From: Roseovarius litorisediminis
GTDB taxonomy: Bacteria > Pseudomonadota > Alphaproteobacteria > Rhodobacterales > Rhodobacteraceae
DNA: 64,000 nt
Assembly (NCBI RefSeq): GCF_900172295.1
Contig: NZ_FWFL01000004.1
Coordinates: 310,001-374,000 of the forward strand
Reading direction: 5' to 3'
In this document: piece after piece, positions 28,722 to 37,785 of the stretch
Layout: every line of letters starts with the position of its first letter
How positions within the stretch are numbered: position 1 is the first letter of the stretch
The notes under the pieces: model-generated
Databases searched by the model: none
The model's input: only the letters and a program-made list of their open reading frames with translations
Told to the model about the DNA's origin: nothing
Position numbers and translations under genes: made by a program

Positions 28722-29384
28722 TCAGAAGTCCATGCGCAATCCAATACGTACCGCATGCTGCTCGACGGATACCGGCATGGATACACCCGGAAATGACGGG
28801 GCAAGAGTGCCATTTGCCGTGCCAAAGTCGGTATAGCGATACTCGGTCCGAAGCGACCAGTTATTCGCCAGCCGCATGTCCATACCCAGCCCAACTGTCC
28901 AGCCGTCTAAACTGTCGCTGTATCTGTTGTTCACAAAGGCGCTTGCAGGGCCGCCCTGAAAATCGAAATCACCGTAGGCCCAACCGGCTGTAGCATAAAA
29001 TAAAGCGGGGTTGGGCCCCAGATTGCCCGCATACCCCAAGACGCCTCTGATCGATCCTTGCCAATTCTGCTCAACCCGGCCACCCGAAGTCGCGCCCGTT
29101 GTATTGGTGAATGATCCCGAGGCAGAACTACCTTCAAAATCCAACTCGGCACCGTAAACCATCTGGCCGGACTGGACCGCATAGCCGACAAACCCGCCAT
29201 AAAGCGCGCCATCCGGATCGGAACTTCCGGTGGGTGCGCCATTGCTGAATGAATGCGTTGCATCATGGCTGGCATAACCAAGCGTCACACCACCATATAA
29301 ACCATCCCAATTCTGCGCACTTGCCAAACACGGCGTAACTGCAACAGACACGCTTAACGCCAACTTCTTCACATTAAAGGCCAT
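28722..29384 (-). CDS. outer-membrane beta-barrel protein (Omp25/opacity-like)
   Basis: 220 residues with a signal peptide (cleavage after about residue 23, ASA-QNWDG) and an eight-strand barrel pattern. YGGVTLGYASH, YGGFVGYAVQ, GSIRGVLGYAG, ATAGWAYGDFDF, VGLGMDMRLANNWSLRTEYRY and a terminal Phe (RIGLRMDF) are seen. It resembles porin-like surface antigens of alphaproteobacteria. A strong GGGAGGAAA Shine-Dalgarno fixes the ATG at 29384. Its function (surface stability or adhesion) is not determined. Confidence 0.88.
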   Translation of the reverse strand: MAFNVKKLALSVSVAVTPCLASAQNWDGLYGGVTLGYASHDATHSFSNGAPTGSSDPDGALYGGFVGYAVQSGQMVYGAELDFEGSSASGSFTNTTGATSGGRVEQNWQGSIRGVLGYAGNLGPNPALFYATAGWAYGDFDFQGGPASAFVNNRYSDSLDGWTVGLGMDMRLANNWSLRTEYRYTDFGTANGTLAPSFPGVSMPVSVEQHAVRIGLRMDF

Positions 29385-29711
29385 GGTATTTCCTCCCAAA
29401 TATCTCAGCAGTGCCATCCCAAGCCACGGCGTTTGAAACGCCAGAACGCCTTCCCGGCACCCCAAACATTAAGCCTACCAAATTGGGATCACAGGCGCTT
29501 TGACGCAGCACAATTATCTGACGAATTACCTGACAGCATGCAGTCGCTTTTCGCCAATATAAAGACTTCTCCAGTCGTGGCGCATACCAAAGTATGTTGC
29601 ATTTTACCGACGCACAGATTGAATAAGAAGCGCCCACAGATCCAAAAAACGCGAGTGCCTTTTGCCATTTTCGCTGGCTCAGGAAAACGCAAAGTGCTTT
29701 AGGGTGGGCGC
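29385..29711. other. 327-bp divergent intergenic region (barrel gene / helicase gene)
   Basis: No coding sequence is supported. It separates the minus-strand barrel gene from the plus-strand helicase. The only notable structure is a 15-nt perfect palindrome at 29428-29442. No LexA-type GTTC-N7-GTTC site was found before the helicase. Confidence 0.55.
29428..29442. promoter_or_regulatory. palindrome upstream of the barrel gene
   Basis: GGCGTTT-G-AAACGCC, 7-bp perfect arms with a single central base, about 44 nt upstream of the barrel ATG. The size and symmetry suit a dimeric repressor operator; no regulator is identified. Confidence 0.35.
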
Positions 29712-32120
29712 ATGGCACCTCTTCCCGACCTTTTTAAAACCTGGTTTGCCAAACGTGGATGGTCTCTGCATCCGCACCAGCAGGCCATGCTGGACCGGTC
29801 CACGGACTCTGCCCTGCTGCTCATCGCGCCCACCGGCGGCGGCAAAACACTGGCCGGGTTCTTGCCTACACTTGTCGATCTTGCCGACGGCAAACATCAG
29901 GGCCTGCACACCCTTTACATTTCCCCCCTCAAGGCACTTGCGGCTGATATCAAGCGCAACCTGCGCACACCGGTTGACGAAATGCGCCTGCCCATCCGGA
30001 TCGAGGACCGTACCGGCGACACGCCTGCCAGCCGGAAAAAACGCCAACGCGCAGATCCGCCGCATATCCTGCTAACCACGCCAGAAAGCCTTGCGCTTTT
30101 AACATCTTACGAGGATGCGGCCCGTACCTTTGAAGGTCTCAAACGGGTTGTTGTTGATGAAATACACGCCCTGTCCGAAAGCAAACGCGGCGATCAGCTG
30201 ATGCTGGCGCTCAGCCGCCTGCAGTCGATTTGCCCCGGCCTGAAACGTGTCGGGCTGTCGGCCACCGTCGAAGATCCCGCTGCCATCGCCAGCCTTCTGG
30301 CCCGCCATCCTGACCCCTGCGATATCCTGTTGGCCGATCCCGGCCCCGATCCGGACATTGCCATGCTGGAAACACCTCAGGCCCCGCCCTGGGCAGGTGG
30401 TGGGGCCGCCTATGCAATAGCTGCGGTGATGGATCAGATCCGGCAGCACAACACCACTCTGATCTTCCACAATACTCGCGCGCAGGCCGAAATTTTCTTT
30501 CATAATCTTTGGCTTGCCAATGATGATGCCCTGCCCATCGGCATCCACCACGGCAGCCTTGACCGACAGCAACGCGCACGTGTCGAGGGGGCCATGCAAC
30601 GCGGCGAATTGCGCGCCATCGTTTGCACCGGAAGCCTGGATCTGGGCATCGACTGGGGTGATGTCGATCTGGTCATTCAGGTGGGTGCCCCCAAAAACGT
30701 CAAGCGTCTGGTGCAGCGCATCGGTCGCGCCAACCATCGCTACAACGCGCCATCCAAGGCGCTTCTTGTGCCCGCCAACCGGTTTGAAGTGGTTGAATGT
30801 CTGGCCGCCCTTCAGGCCGCTTTTGCCCATGATCTGGACGGTGATTCTCGCGGCCCCGGACCGCGCGACGTGCTCTGCCAGCATATCCTGATCCGCGCCT
30901 GCGCCGGCCCCTTCGATGCGTCAGAGCTTTACACTGAAGTAATCACCACAGGCGCCTATGCCAAACTCAGCCGCGAAGATTTCGATGCCTGTCTTAATTT
31001 CTGCGCCACCGGCGGCTATGCCCTGCGTGCTTATGATCAATGGCAGCGCCTGTTGCAGCGCCCCGACGGGCAATGGCAGTTGCGGGACCCTCGCGCCAGC
31101 CAACTGATCCGCATGAATATCGGCACCATTCAGGACAGCGATACACTCAAGGTGCGGATGAAACGCGCCCGCGGCGGCAAACCCCTGGGCGAGGTCGAAG
31201 AAGGCTTTGCCGCTTCACTTTCGCCCGGCGATACCTTTTTGATCGGGGGCCAGATCGTACGCTTTGAGGGCCTGCGCGACATGACCGTCGAGGTCAGCCG
31301 CCACAAGGGGCGCAAACCCAAAGTGGCGGTATTCTCGGGTACCAAATTCGCCACCTCCACCCAGCTCAGCCAGCGCATTCTGGCGATGTTTGCACAAGAT
31401 GACTGGCCCGAATTACCGGATCATACCCGCAACTGGCTGCACCTTCAGCGGCAGATGTCGGAATTGCCCCGCGCCAACAGCCTGCTGATCGAAAGCTTCC
31501 CCCATGACGGACGTGAGCATGCTTGCATCTATGGGTTTGCCGGCCGCAATGCCCAGCAAACCCTTGGCCTTTTGCTGACCAAACGGATGGAGGAGCTCGG
31601 CCTTGCCCCGCTTGGTTTTGTTGCAACCGACTATGCCACCCTGATCTGGGGGCTGGAGCCGCTGATCAGCGCCGGGCCTTTGTTTGACATAAAGGCGTTG
31701 CGCGATGGTCTGGATACCTGGCTGATGGGCAATGCGGTGATGAAGCGCACGTTTCGCGCTTCGGCCAGCATCGCAGGCCTCATTCAACGCAACACGCCAC
31801 GATCGCGCAAATCCGGGCGGCAGGCCACCATGTCGTCGGACATCATCTATGACACGCTGGCCAAGTATGATCCCGACCACCTGCTTTTGGATATTACCCG
31901 GCAGGAAGCGATGCGCGGTCTTGTTGATTTTGGCCGTATCGAAGAGATGATCGCGCGGGTTGGCCCCCGCATTAATCTGCAACGCCTGCCCCGCGTTACC
32001 CCTCTGGCGGCCCCTCTGTTTCTTGAGGTGGGACGCACGCCGGTCGCCGGCGCGGCGCAGGAACGGCTTCTGGCCGAAGAAACCGAACGCCTGATGCAGG
32101 CCGCCGGGCTGGCAAACTAG
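29712..32120 (+). CDS. ligase-associated DEXH-box DNA helicase (Lhr-like)
   Basis: An 802-residue superfamily 2 helicase with Walker A APTGGGKT (39-46), DEIH near 149-152 (VVVDEIHALSESKRG), SAT in VGLSATVEDP, and QRIGRANHR motif VI, followed by an Lhr-type winged-helix and C-terminal region. It belongs to the family annotated as ligase-associated DNA damage response helicase, usually clustered with PdeM, an exonuclease and an ATP-dependent DNA ligase. Here only pdeM follows, 38 nt downstream. Likely acts in DNA repair. Confidence 0.9.
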   Translation: MAPLPDLFKTWFAKRGWSLHPHQQAMLDRSTDSALLLIAPTGGGKTLAGFLPTLVDLADGKHQGLHTLYISPLKALAADIKRNLRTPVDEMRLPIRIEDRTGDTPASRKKRQRADPPHILLTTPESLALLTSYEDAARTFEGLKRVVVDEIHALSESKRGDQLMLALSRLQSICPGLKRVGLSATVEDPAAIASLLARHPDPCDILLADPGPDPDIAMLETPQAPPWAGGGAAYAIAAVMDQIRQHNTTLIFHNTRAQAEIFFHNLWLANDDALPIGIHHGSLDRQQRARVEGAMQRGELRAIVCTGSLDLGIDWGDVDLVIQVGAPKNVKRLVQRIGRANHRYNAPSKALLVPANRFEVVECLAALQAAFAHDLDGDSRGPGPRDVLCQHILIRACAGPFDASELYTEVITTGAYAKLSREDFDACLNFCATGGYALRAYDQWQRLLQRPDGQWQLRDPRASQLIRMNIGTIQDSDTLKVRMKRARGGKPLGEVEEGFAASLSPGDTFLIGGQIVRFEGLRDMTVEVSRHKGRKPKVAVFSGTKFATSTQLSQRILAMFAQDDWPELPDHTRNWLHLQRQMSELPRANSLLIESFPHDGREHACIYGFAGRNAQQTLGLLLTKRMEELGLAPLGFVATDYATLIWGLEPLISAGPLFDIKALRDGLDTWLMGNAVMKRTFRASASIAGLIQRNTPRSRKSGRQATMSSDIIYDTLAKYDPDHLLLDITRQEAMRGLVDFGRIEEMIARVGPRINLQRLPRVTPLAAPLFLEVGRTPVAGAAQERLLAEETERLMQAAGLAN

Positions 32121-32158
32121 ACCTTGCAAATCCGTCACTCCCGCGACAAGAACGTATC

Positions 32159-32821
32159 ATGAACGGATACAATTTCACCCTGAATGGCACCGACCTGACA
32201 GCGCTTGGGTCCGGCGCGCTTTACTGGCCTGCGCAAAACCTGCTTTGCGTTTCGGATCTGCATTTTGGTAAATCCGAACGCCGTGCGCGGCGCGGTCAGC
32301 CTCCCCTGCCACCTTATGAAACCCGCGACACCCTTTCCCGACTTGAGGCAGACATAGCCAAAACCGACGCGCGCATGATTGTATGCCTGGGCGACAGTTT
32401 CGATGACAGTGCGGCAGTCGGGGCGCTGCTCGACGATGAAAAACTTTGGATCGCATCGCTGCAGGCGGGCCGCCGCTGGATCTGGATCGAGGGCAATCAC
32501 GATCCCGGGCCGGTCAATCTGGGCGGCGCCCATCTGACCGAATTATGCCTGCAGCCGCTGACCTTCCGCCATATCGCCCGAATGGGCGAAAAGGGCGAAA
32601 TATCAGGCCACTACCATCCCAAGGTCAGTTTACGCTTAAAAGGGTGTCATCTGTCGCGTCCTGCTTTTCTGATCGACAAGACCCGTGTGATCCTGCCTGC
32701 CTATGGCACTTATACAGGGGGGGTGCGCAGCACTGACTCCTGCCTGCAAGCGCTGATGGGGCCCGGGGCAATGGCCGTACTGACAGGTCCGGTTCCACGG
32801 CCTGCACCGATGCCACGCTAA
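32159..32821 (+). CDS. pdeM: ligase-associated metallophosphoesterase PdeM
   Basis: A 220-residue calcineurin-like phosphoesterase with the complete metal-site set: SDLHFGK (D33, H35), LGDSFDD (D79), EGNHD (N113, H114) and GHYH (H151, H153). PdeM-family proteins are predicted endonucleases or exonucleases acting with the adjacent Lhr-like helicase in DNA damage response. It is translated from the ATG at 32159, shortly after the helicase stop, and converges on the LytTR gene only 12 nt away with no terminator between. Confidence 0.9.
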   Translation: MNGYNFTLNGTDLTALGSGALYWPAQNLLCVSDLHFGKSERRARRGQPPLPPYETRDTLSRLEADIAKTDARMIVCLGDSFDDSAAVGALLDDEKLWIASLQAGRRWIWIEGNHDPGPVNLGGAHLTELCLQPLTFRHIARMGEKGEISGHYHPKVSLRLKGCHLSRPAFLIDKTRVILPAYGTYTGGVRSTDSCLQALMGPGAMAVLTGPVPRPAPMPR

Positions 32822-32832
32822 AGCATTTCGCG

Positions 32833-33618
32833 TTAGTCAATCAGCCCGGCATTAACCAGATTGGGGCGGTATTTTCGGCTTACCGGCAATTCGTCTCCAT
32901 TGCTGAGCTTCACAAACAGTTTGTGCGAATTTTCGCGTTCAATACCAACAACAGCCGAATGCGCCACCCAATGCGACCGGTGGACACAATACCCATGGGT
33001 CGGGTCCATCTCGTCAATCGCGTCGGCCAAGCGCATCCGCAGGGTTTCGACCCCGTTGACCGTGGTAACCTCAACAAAGTGGTCACTGGCCGACAATCTC
33101 AGGATCTCGCCCTGAAATTCATCTGACAAACGGCGACACAGGCGCGGAACCGGTGCTTCAGGCTCGGTCGGCTTAACCCAATAGCTGCCCGGCTGTTCCA
33201 GCCCGCTTTGCCGCCGCAGTACAAACACGCCTGCGGCGATCACAAAAGTATTCAATCCAATGCTGATCAGACTCAACCCGTCCAACGATGGCTCGGTCAC
33301 CCCGCGCACGATCCGGATAACCGGTGAAAGGAAGATGACGACCAGAGTTGCCGCGACCAGATCAAAAAGGATCGGGCGTCTGGGGCCGATCAACGCCACC
33401 GCCGCTGCCCGCGCAGCATGCCCGATAACAATCGCGATTGTGACAATGACCAGCCAATAGACCAGCCGCGTTTGCAAGTTCATTCCGGCGTAGGTGCCGA
33501 ACGGCCCGGCAAGCACCGCGACTACGATGCAAACCGCCCACGACAGCAACGTGAAAGGCGACAAGAGTGTGGCAAATGTTTCAGAAAAATGTAACTTTAT
33601 TCTCGTCAACGTTGACAT
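32833..33618 (-). CDS. membrane-anchored LytTR-type transcriptional regulator
   Basis: 261 residues. Four hydrophobic segments (roughly 18-40, 50-75, 80-105 and 118-140) form a membrane part. The C-terminal LytTR DNA-binding domain (about 165-258) shows LRLSASDHFVEVTTVNG, LADAIDEMDPTHGYCVHRSHWVA and LPVSRKYRPNL. There is no receiver domain, so the signal is probably sensed in the membrane. The ATG at 33618 is preferred over a longer frame from 33690. A 12-bp perfect palindrome overlaps this start codon. Targets are unknown. Confidence 0.85.
   Translation of the reverse strand: MSTLTRIKLHFSETFATLLSPFTLLSWAVCIVVAVLAGPFGTYAGMNLQTRLVYWLVIVTIAIVIGHAARAAAVALIGPRRPILFDLVAATLVVIFLSPVIRIVRGVTEPSLDGLSLISIGLNTFVIAAGVFVLRRQSGLEQPGSYWVKPTEPEAPVPRLCRRLSDEFQGEILRLSASDHFVEVTTVNGVETLRMRLADAIDEMDPTHGYCVHRSHWVAHSAVVGIERENSHKLFVKLSNGDELPVSRKYRPNLVNAGLID
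33605..33616. promoter_or_regulatory. palindrome overlapping the LytTR gene start
   Basis: GTCAACGTTGAC is a perfect 12-bp palindrome covering codons 1-5 of the LytTR regulator gene. It might be an autoregulatory operator, but LytTR sites are normally direct repeats, and the sequence is also constrained by coding. Confidence 0.25.
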
Positions 33619-33729
33619 ACTGCTTACAACCACCCTTGTGCGTGCATTTATACGCAGTTTTCTCCGCCTGCCAACATTCACGGCGGCCATACTTAAGCTT
33701 AATATGAACCAGTTAACGTTACGTCAGGA

Positions 33730-34170
33730 ATGGGAAAACTTGCCAATATGTCCCCGCAAACAGAACAGAAAATTCGCAAAAGCTTTGACGCCCAGTCGTT
33801 GATGGCGACGCTCGGGGCTTCGATAAAGGCAGTGTCTAAAGGCGCTGTCGAAATTCAGGCCCCCATTCTCGACAGCAGCCGCCAGCAACATGGCTTTGCT
33901 CATGCCGGTCTGACCTTTTCAATCGGGGACAGTGCAGCGGGTTATTCCGCCCTGTCGGTGCTGCCCGACGATCACGAAGTTTTGACCACCGAGATGAAGA
34001 TAAACCTGCTGGCCCCGGCCCAAGGCGACCTGTTAATCGCGCGCGGCCGGGTGATCAAACCAGGCCGCCGTCTGGTGATCGTGCAAGCGGATGTGTTTGC
34101 GCTTGCTGGCGAAAACGAGACCCATATCGCGATCATGACCGGAACGATGATGCCGGTGCCTGTCACATAA
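33730..34170 (+). CDS. PaaI-family hotdog thioesterase
   Basis: A 146-residue acyl-CoA thioesterase of the PaaI/DUF4442-like hotdog type. The active-site region is QHGFAHAGLTFSIGDSAAG (about 53-71; G/AHAG loop, D67), followed by LTTEMKINLLAPAQGD and RVIKPGRRLVIVQADVFA. The substrate is unknown. Start ambiguous: ATG 33730 has AGGA directly against it; ATG 33748 (MSPQTEQK) is an alternative. Followed by a strong terminator. Confidence 0.88.
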   Translation: MGKLANMSPQTEQKIRKSFDAQSLMATLGASIKAVSKGAVEIQAPILDSSRQQHGFAHAGLTFSIGDSAAGYSALSVLPDDHEVLTTEMKINLLAPAQGDLLIARGRVIKPGRRLVIVQADVFALAGENETHIAIMTGTMMPVPVT

Positions 34171-34198
34171 AAACCCCCGGCTTGCGACCGGGGGTTTT
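34170..34198 (+). terminator. bidirectional Rho-independent terminator
   Basis: AAAACCCCCGG pairs perfectly with CCGGGGGTTTT across CTTGCGA. The A- and T-tracts on both sides let it end transcription of the thioesterase gene (plus) and of folD (minus). Confidence 0.9.
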
Positions 34199-34241
34199 GA
34201 TTTCCTTGCAGGCGGCGCTTCCGCGCTCCTTAAGGTCAGGT

Positions 34242-35132
34242 TCAGGCTGTCAGCCCCTCAGGCTCGGCCAGACCGTTGGCGCGGCAGCAGGCCGTCACCG
34301 TATTGGCCAAAAGGCACGCGATGGTCATGGGGCCCACGCCACCCGGCACCGGTGTAATCGCGCCGGCGCGTTCCACCGCACTTGCAAAATCGACGTCGCC
34401 GACCAGCTTGTTCTTGCCGTCCCGCTCGATCCGGTTGATGCCCACGTCAATCACGGTGGCGCCTTCCTTGATCCAGTCGCCCGGCACCATCTCGGGGCGG
34501 CCCACGGCAGCAACCACGATATCGGCGCGACGCACCACCTCTGGCAGGTCCTTGGTGCGGCTATGGGCGATCGTCACGGTACAGCTATCACCCAGCAACA
34601 GTTGCGCCATCGGCTTGCCCACGATGTTCGAACGCCCGATTACCACCGCATCCAGCCCCGACAGGCTGCCATGGTGCTCGCGCAGCATCATCAGGCATCC
34701 CAGCGGCGTGCAAGGCACCATCGATTTCTGTCCGGTGCCCAGCAGGCCGACGTTCGAGATATGAAACCCGTCCACATCCTTGGCCGGATTGATCGAGTTG
34801 ATCACCAGATCCTCGTCCAGGTGTTTGGGCAGCGGCAGTTGCACCAGAATGCCATGCACTGCCGGATCGTTGTTCAGCGTATCAATCAGCGCCAGCAGGT
34901 CTGCCTCAGCGGTGTCCGCATCCAGCTTGTGCTCGTAGGAATTCATGCCGACCTCGACAGTCTGCTTGCCCTTTGAGCGGACATAAACCTGACTGGCGGG
35001 ATCTTCCCCTACCAGCACCACCGCCAGACCCGGGACAATGCCGTGTTCTTCTTTCAGACGTGCCACATGGCCCGCGACCTTTTCACGAACCTTGGCCGCA
35101 AAGGCCTTGCCGTCGATGATATCAGCACTCAT
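34242..35132 (-). CDS. folD: methylenetetrahydrofolate dehydrogenase / cyclohydrolase
   Basis: A 296-residue bifunctional enzyme interconverting 5,10-methylene-, 5,10-methenyl- and 10-formyl-THF with NADP. The catalytic Y50-x3-K54 pair is in [40 protein letters not shown] and [13 protein letters not shown] are family signatures. Preceded by fhs on the same strand, so the pair supplies one-carbon units for purine and methionine synthesis or oxidises formaldehyde/DMSP-derived C1. Confidence 0.97.
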   Translation of the reverse strand: MSADIIDGKAFAAKVREKVAGHVARLKEEHGIVPGLAVVLVGEDPASQVYVRSKGKQTVEVGMNSYEHKLDADTAEADLLALIDTLNNDPAVHGILVQLPLPKHLDEDLVINSINPAKDVDGFHISNVGLLGTGQKSMVPCTPLGCLMMLREHHGSLSGLDAVVIGRSNIVGKPMAQLLLGDSCTVTIAHSRTKDLPEVVRRADIVVAAVGRPEMVPGDWIKEGATVIDVGINRIERDGKNKLVGDVDFASAVERAGAITPVPGGVGPMTIACLLANTVTACCRANGLAEPEGLTA

Positions 35133-35178
35133 GCAGCACCCCTTTCAGTTTTCTTCAAATACTCTCGCCGAAGGCACA

Positions 35179-35211
35179 GGTTTGACCCGGGTTCAATGCC
35201 CGGGTCAAACC
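35179..35211 (-). repeat. 13-bp perfect inverted repeat between fhs and folD
   Basis: GGTTTGACCCGGG and CCCGGGTCAAACC flank a 7-nt loop. On the minus strand (the coding direction) no T-run follows; on the plus strand TTTT does. It may be an attenuator or mRNA processing hairpin controlling folD relative to fhs. Confidence 0.75.
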
Positions 35212-35221
35212 TTTTATGTCT

Positions 35222-36898
35222 TCAGAACAACCCTTCAATCATACCATCATCATTCAGATGGATCGACTCGGCGGCCGGTCTGCTGGGCAGGCCCGGCATG
35301 GTCATGATCTCACCGCAGACAACAACAACAAACCCGGCACCGGCGCTCAGACGCACTTCGCGGATCGGCACCGAATGGCCGGTAGGGGCGCCGCGACGGG
35401 TGGGATCGGTGGTAAAGCTGTACTGGGTCTTGGCCATGCAGATCGGCAAGTTGCCATAGCCCTGATCTTCCCACTGCTTCAGCTGATCGCGAACCTTCTT
35501 GTCGGCCATCACCTCGTCGGCACGATAGATCGACTTGGCAATACGGTTGATCTTGTCCCACAGCGACATGTCATCGGGGTAGATCGGTGAAAACTGGCTG
35601 ACTCCGCTGTCGGCAATCTCGGCCACGCGCTTGGCCAGATCGGTCGAGCCTTCGCTGCCCAACTCCCAGTGACGGCTCAGGATCGCTTCCGAACCCTGGC
35701 TTTTCACGTAGTCCTTGACCGCTTCAACCTCGGCGTCGGTGTCATTGACAAAATGGTTGATCGCCACAACCACCGGCACGCCGAAAGATTTGAGGTTGCC
35801 GATGTGACGTCCAAGGTTCGAACATCCTTCTTTCACCGCATCAACGTTTTCTGCACCCAGATCGGCCTTGGCCACGCCGCCGTTCATCTTCATCGCCCGC
35901 ACGGTCGCCACCAGCACCACACAATCGGGCGCCAGACCGGCCTTGCGGCACTTGATGTTCATGAATTTCTCGGCCCCCAGATCGGCACCGAAACCGGCTT
36001 CGGTCACGACGTAGTCGGCGATTTTCAGCGCCGTTGTGGTGGCCGTGACCGAGTTGCAGCCATGCGCGATGTTGGCGAACGGTCCGCCATGCACAAAGGC
36101 CGGGTTGTTTTCCAGTGTCTGCACCAGATTGGGCTGCATCGCGTCTTTCAGCAGCACGGTCATCGCGCCGGCGGCCTGAATATCGCGGCAGAAAACCGGG
36201 CTGCGGTCGCGGCGATAGGCCACGATCATGTCACCCAGACGTTTTTCAAGGTCTTTCAGGTTGTTTGCCAGGCACAGGATCGCCATGACCTCGGAGGCCA
36301 CGGTGATGTCAAACCCGCCTTCGCGCGGGAAACCATTGGCGACACCACCAAGCGAGACGTTGATCTGCCGCAGTGCGCGGTCGTTCATGTCTACAACCCG
36401 GCGCCACACCACCCGGCGCACGTCGATATCCAACTCGTTGCCCCAATAAATGTGGTTGTCGATCATCGCCGACAGCAGGCTGTGCGCGCTGGTGATGGCA
36501 TGGAAATCGCCGGTGAAGTGCAGGTTCATGTCCTCCATCGGAACAACCTGCGCGTAACCGCCGCCAGCGGCCCCGCCCTTCATGCCAAAGTTCGGCCCAA
36601 GCGACGCTTCGCGAATACAGATCATCGCCTTCTTGCCGATACGGTTCAGGCCGTCACCCAGACCCACGGTCGTGGTGGTCTTGCCCTCGCCCGCAGGGGT
36701 TGGGTTGATCGCGGTCACAAGGATCAGCTTGCCGGTCTTGTTGCCCTGAACCGAGTTGATGTACTCTTGGCTCACCTTGGCCTTGTCGTGGCCGTAGGGC
36801 AGCAGATGCTCGGTCGGGATGCCCAGCTTGTCACCGATTTCCTGAATCGGTTTTTTCTTGGCTTCGCGCGCAATCTCGATGTCAGATTTATAGCTCAT
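35222..36898 (-). CDS. fhs: formate-tetrahydrofolate ligase
   Basis: A 558-residue ATP-dependent enzyme making 10-formyl-THF from formate. The P-loop-like [14 protein letters not shown] is near 67-80. [17 protein letters not shown] ([17 protein letters not shown]) and [12 protein letters not shown] segments are typical. AAGGAAAAACA precedes the ATG. In roseobacters fhs/folD take part in C1 oxidation and assimilation. No THF-riboswitch-like fold was recognised in the 186-nt upstream gap. Confidence 0.97.
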   Translation of the reverse strand: MSYKSDIEIAREAKKKPIQEIGDKLGIPTEHLLPYGHDKAKVSQEYINSVQGNKTGKLILVTAINPTPAGEGKTTTTVGLGDGLNRIGKKAMICIREASLGPNFGMKGGAAGGGYAQVVPMEDMNLHFTGDFHAITSAHSLLSAMIDNHIYWGNELDIDVRRVVWRRVVDMNDRALRQINVSLGGVANGFPREGGFDITVASEVMAILCLANNLKDLEKRLGDMIVAYRRDRSPVFCRDIQAAGAMTVLLKDAMQPNLVQTLENNPAFVHGGPFANIAHGCNSVTATTTALKIADYVVTEAGFGADLGAEKFMNIKCRKAGLAPDCVVLVATVRAMKMNGGVAKADLGAENVDAVKEGCSNLGRHIGNLKSFGVPVVVAINHFVNDTDAEVEAVKDYVKSQGSEAILSRHWELGSEGSTDLAKRVAEIADSGVSQFSPIYPDDMSLWDKINRIAKSIYRADEVMADKKVRDQLKQWEDQGYGNLPICMAKTQYSFTTDPTRRGAPTGHSVPIREVRLSAGAGFVVVVCGEIMTMPGLPSRPAAESIHLNDDGMIEGLF

Positions 36899-37084
36899 TG
36901 TTTTTCCTTCAAGGTGGCCGCCGGGCGGATTGATCTGACAACGCTATACCGGGTCTTCCACGGTATACAGACTGCGAATCCGACATATCCCGCACCTGAT
37001 GCGGCGAGCCGCCGCAGCCAGGTTTCTTTTCGGAAACACGCTGTCACCTTGTATTGCAGGGTGCGGAACACTCTTTTGGGCCGG

Positions 37085-37690
37085 TCAATCCGCGTCGCTT
37101 GATACGTCGCTCAGATGCTGCCATATGCGCTGATCCGGAACATGCAGGCGCAACGTATCGCCCACCCGCAACGGCCCTTCCCGCTCGACCCAGGCTGTTA
37201 CCCCCCGTCGGCCTTTGGCCGCCGATTTGAATGCCTTGCCATGGCCCGGGGCGTCTTCATTGATCACCGGGGCGGGAAGAACGCAGGGACGGTTTTCCAT
37301 GTCCACGACCAAAGTTGTGCCATCCTGCGTCTGCAGCCGTGATGACGGTGGCACATGAGTAAAATCAGGAATGCCTTCGATCACAATCGACGCTCCGATC
37401 CACGCAGGATCAAACTCGGCCACACCGATCTTGGCGGCGATTGCCGCCAGTTCCTCGGCCGAGACAACCGAAAACTGCCTGACGTTGCGAATCTCGGTGT
37501 AACGCGGATACTGGCTTGTCACCCGGCTGCACGAGGGCCGGGTCAGCCCGGCATGCTCTTCACCCGCGACCCCTGCAAATGTCGCCTGCACCTCTTGCAG
37601 GGGTTCAGACCGCAGGCTGGTTTCACGATCTGCGACCCGCCCCAACCAAACAATTTTCGCAACAAATTCCGTGGGCAGCAATGCAGGCAT
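37085..37690 (-). CDS. MOSC domain protein
   Basis: 201 residues of the MOSC (Mo-cofactor sulfurase C-terminal) fold, also in YiiM and mARC. AGVAGEEHAGLTRP near the N-terminus matches the domain entry. The conserved cysteine is in DMENRPCVLPA (about residue 136). Such proteins carry sulfur or bind molybdopterin; the substrate is unknown. The ATG at 37690 has AAGGTG upstream; a GTG three codons earlier overlaps that Shine-Dalgarno and is less likely. Confidence 0.8.
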   Translation of the reverse strand: MPALLPTEFVAKIVWLGRVADRETSLRSEPLQEVQATFAGVAGEEHAGLTRPSCSRVTSQYPRYTEIRNVRQFSVVSAEELAAIAAKIGVAEFDPAWIGASIVIEGIPDFTHVPPSSRLQTQDGTTLVVDMENRPCVLPAPVINEDAPGHGKAFKSAAKGRRGVTAWVEREGPLRVGDTLRLHVPDQRIWQHLSDVSSDAD

Positions 37691-37785
37691 CAGGATCACC
37701 TTTTCATAATCAATTTGCGCGCACCTTCCCCCGATCCGCCGAAACGGTCAAATGAAAATATGATTCGTGGGCTTCAGGGGCAGTG

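Noticed and set aside
29712-32821. Anti-phage defence island
   Set aside because: Helicase plus nuclease suggests defence, but both match the ligase-associated DNA repair families, with no other defence genes, no integrase and no compositional break.
36899-37084. Riboswitch (tetrahydrofolate type) upstream of fhs
   Set aside because: Only short, unconvincing stem-loops are visible, and no conserved core of a known folate riboswitch was recognised.
35669-37102. A 477-codon open frame on the plus strand opposite fhs
   Set aside because: It lies antisense to the clearly recognisable fhs gene, has a His/Arg/Val-rich composition typical of antisense frames in GC-rich DNA, no Shine-Dalgarno and no recognisable motif.
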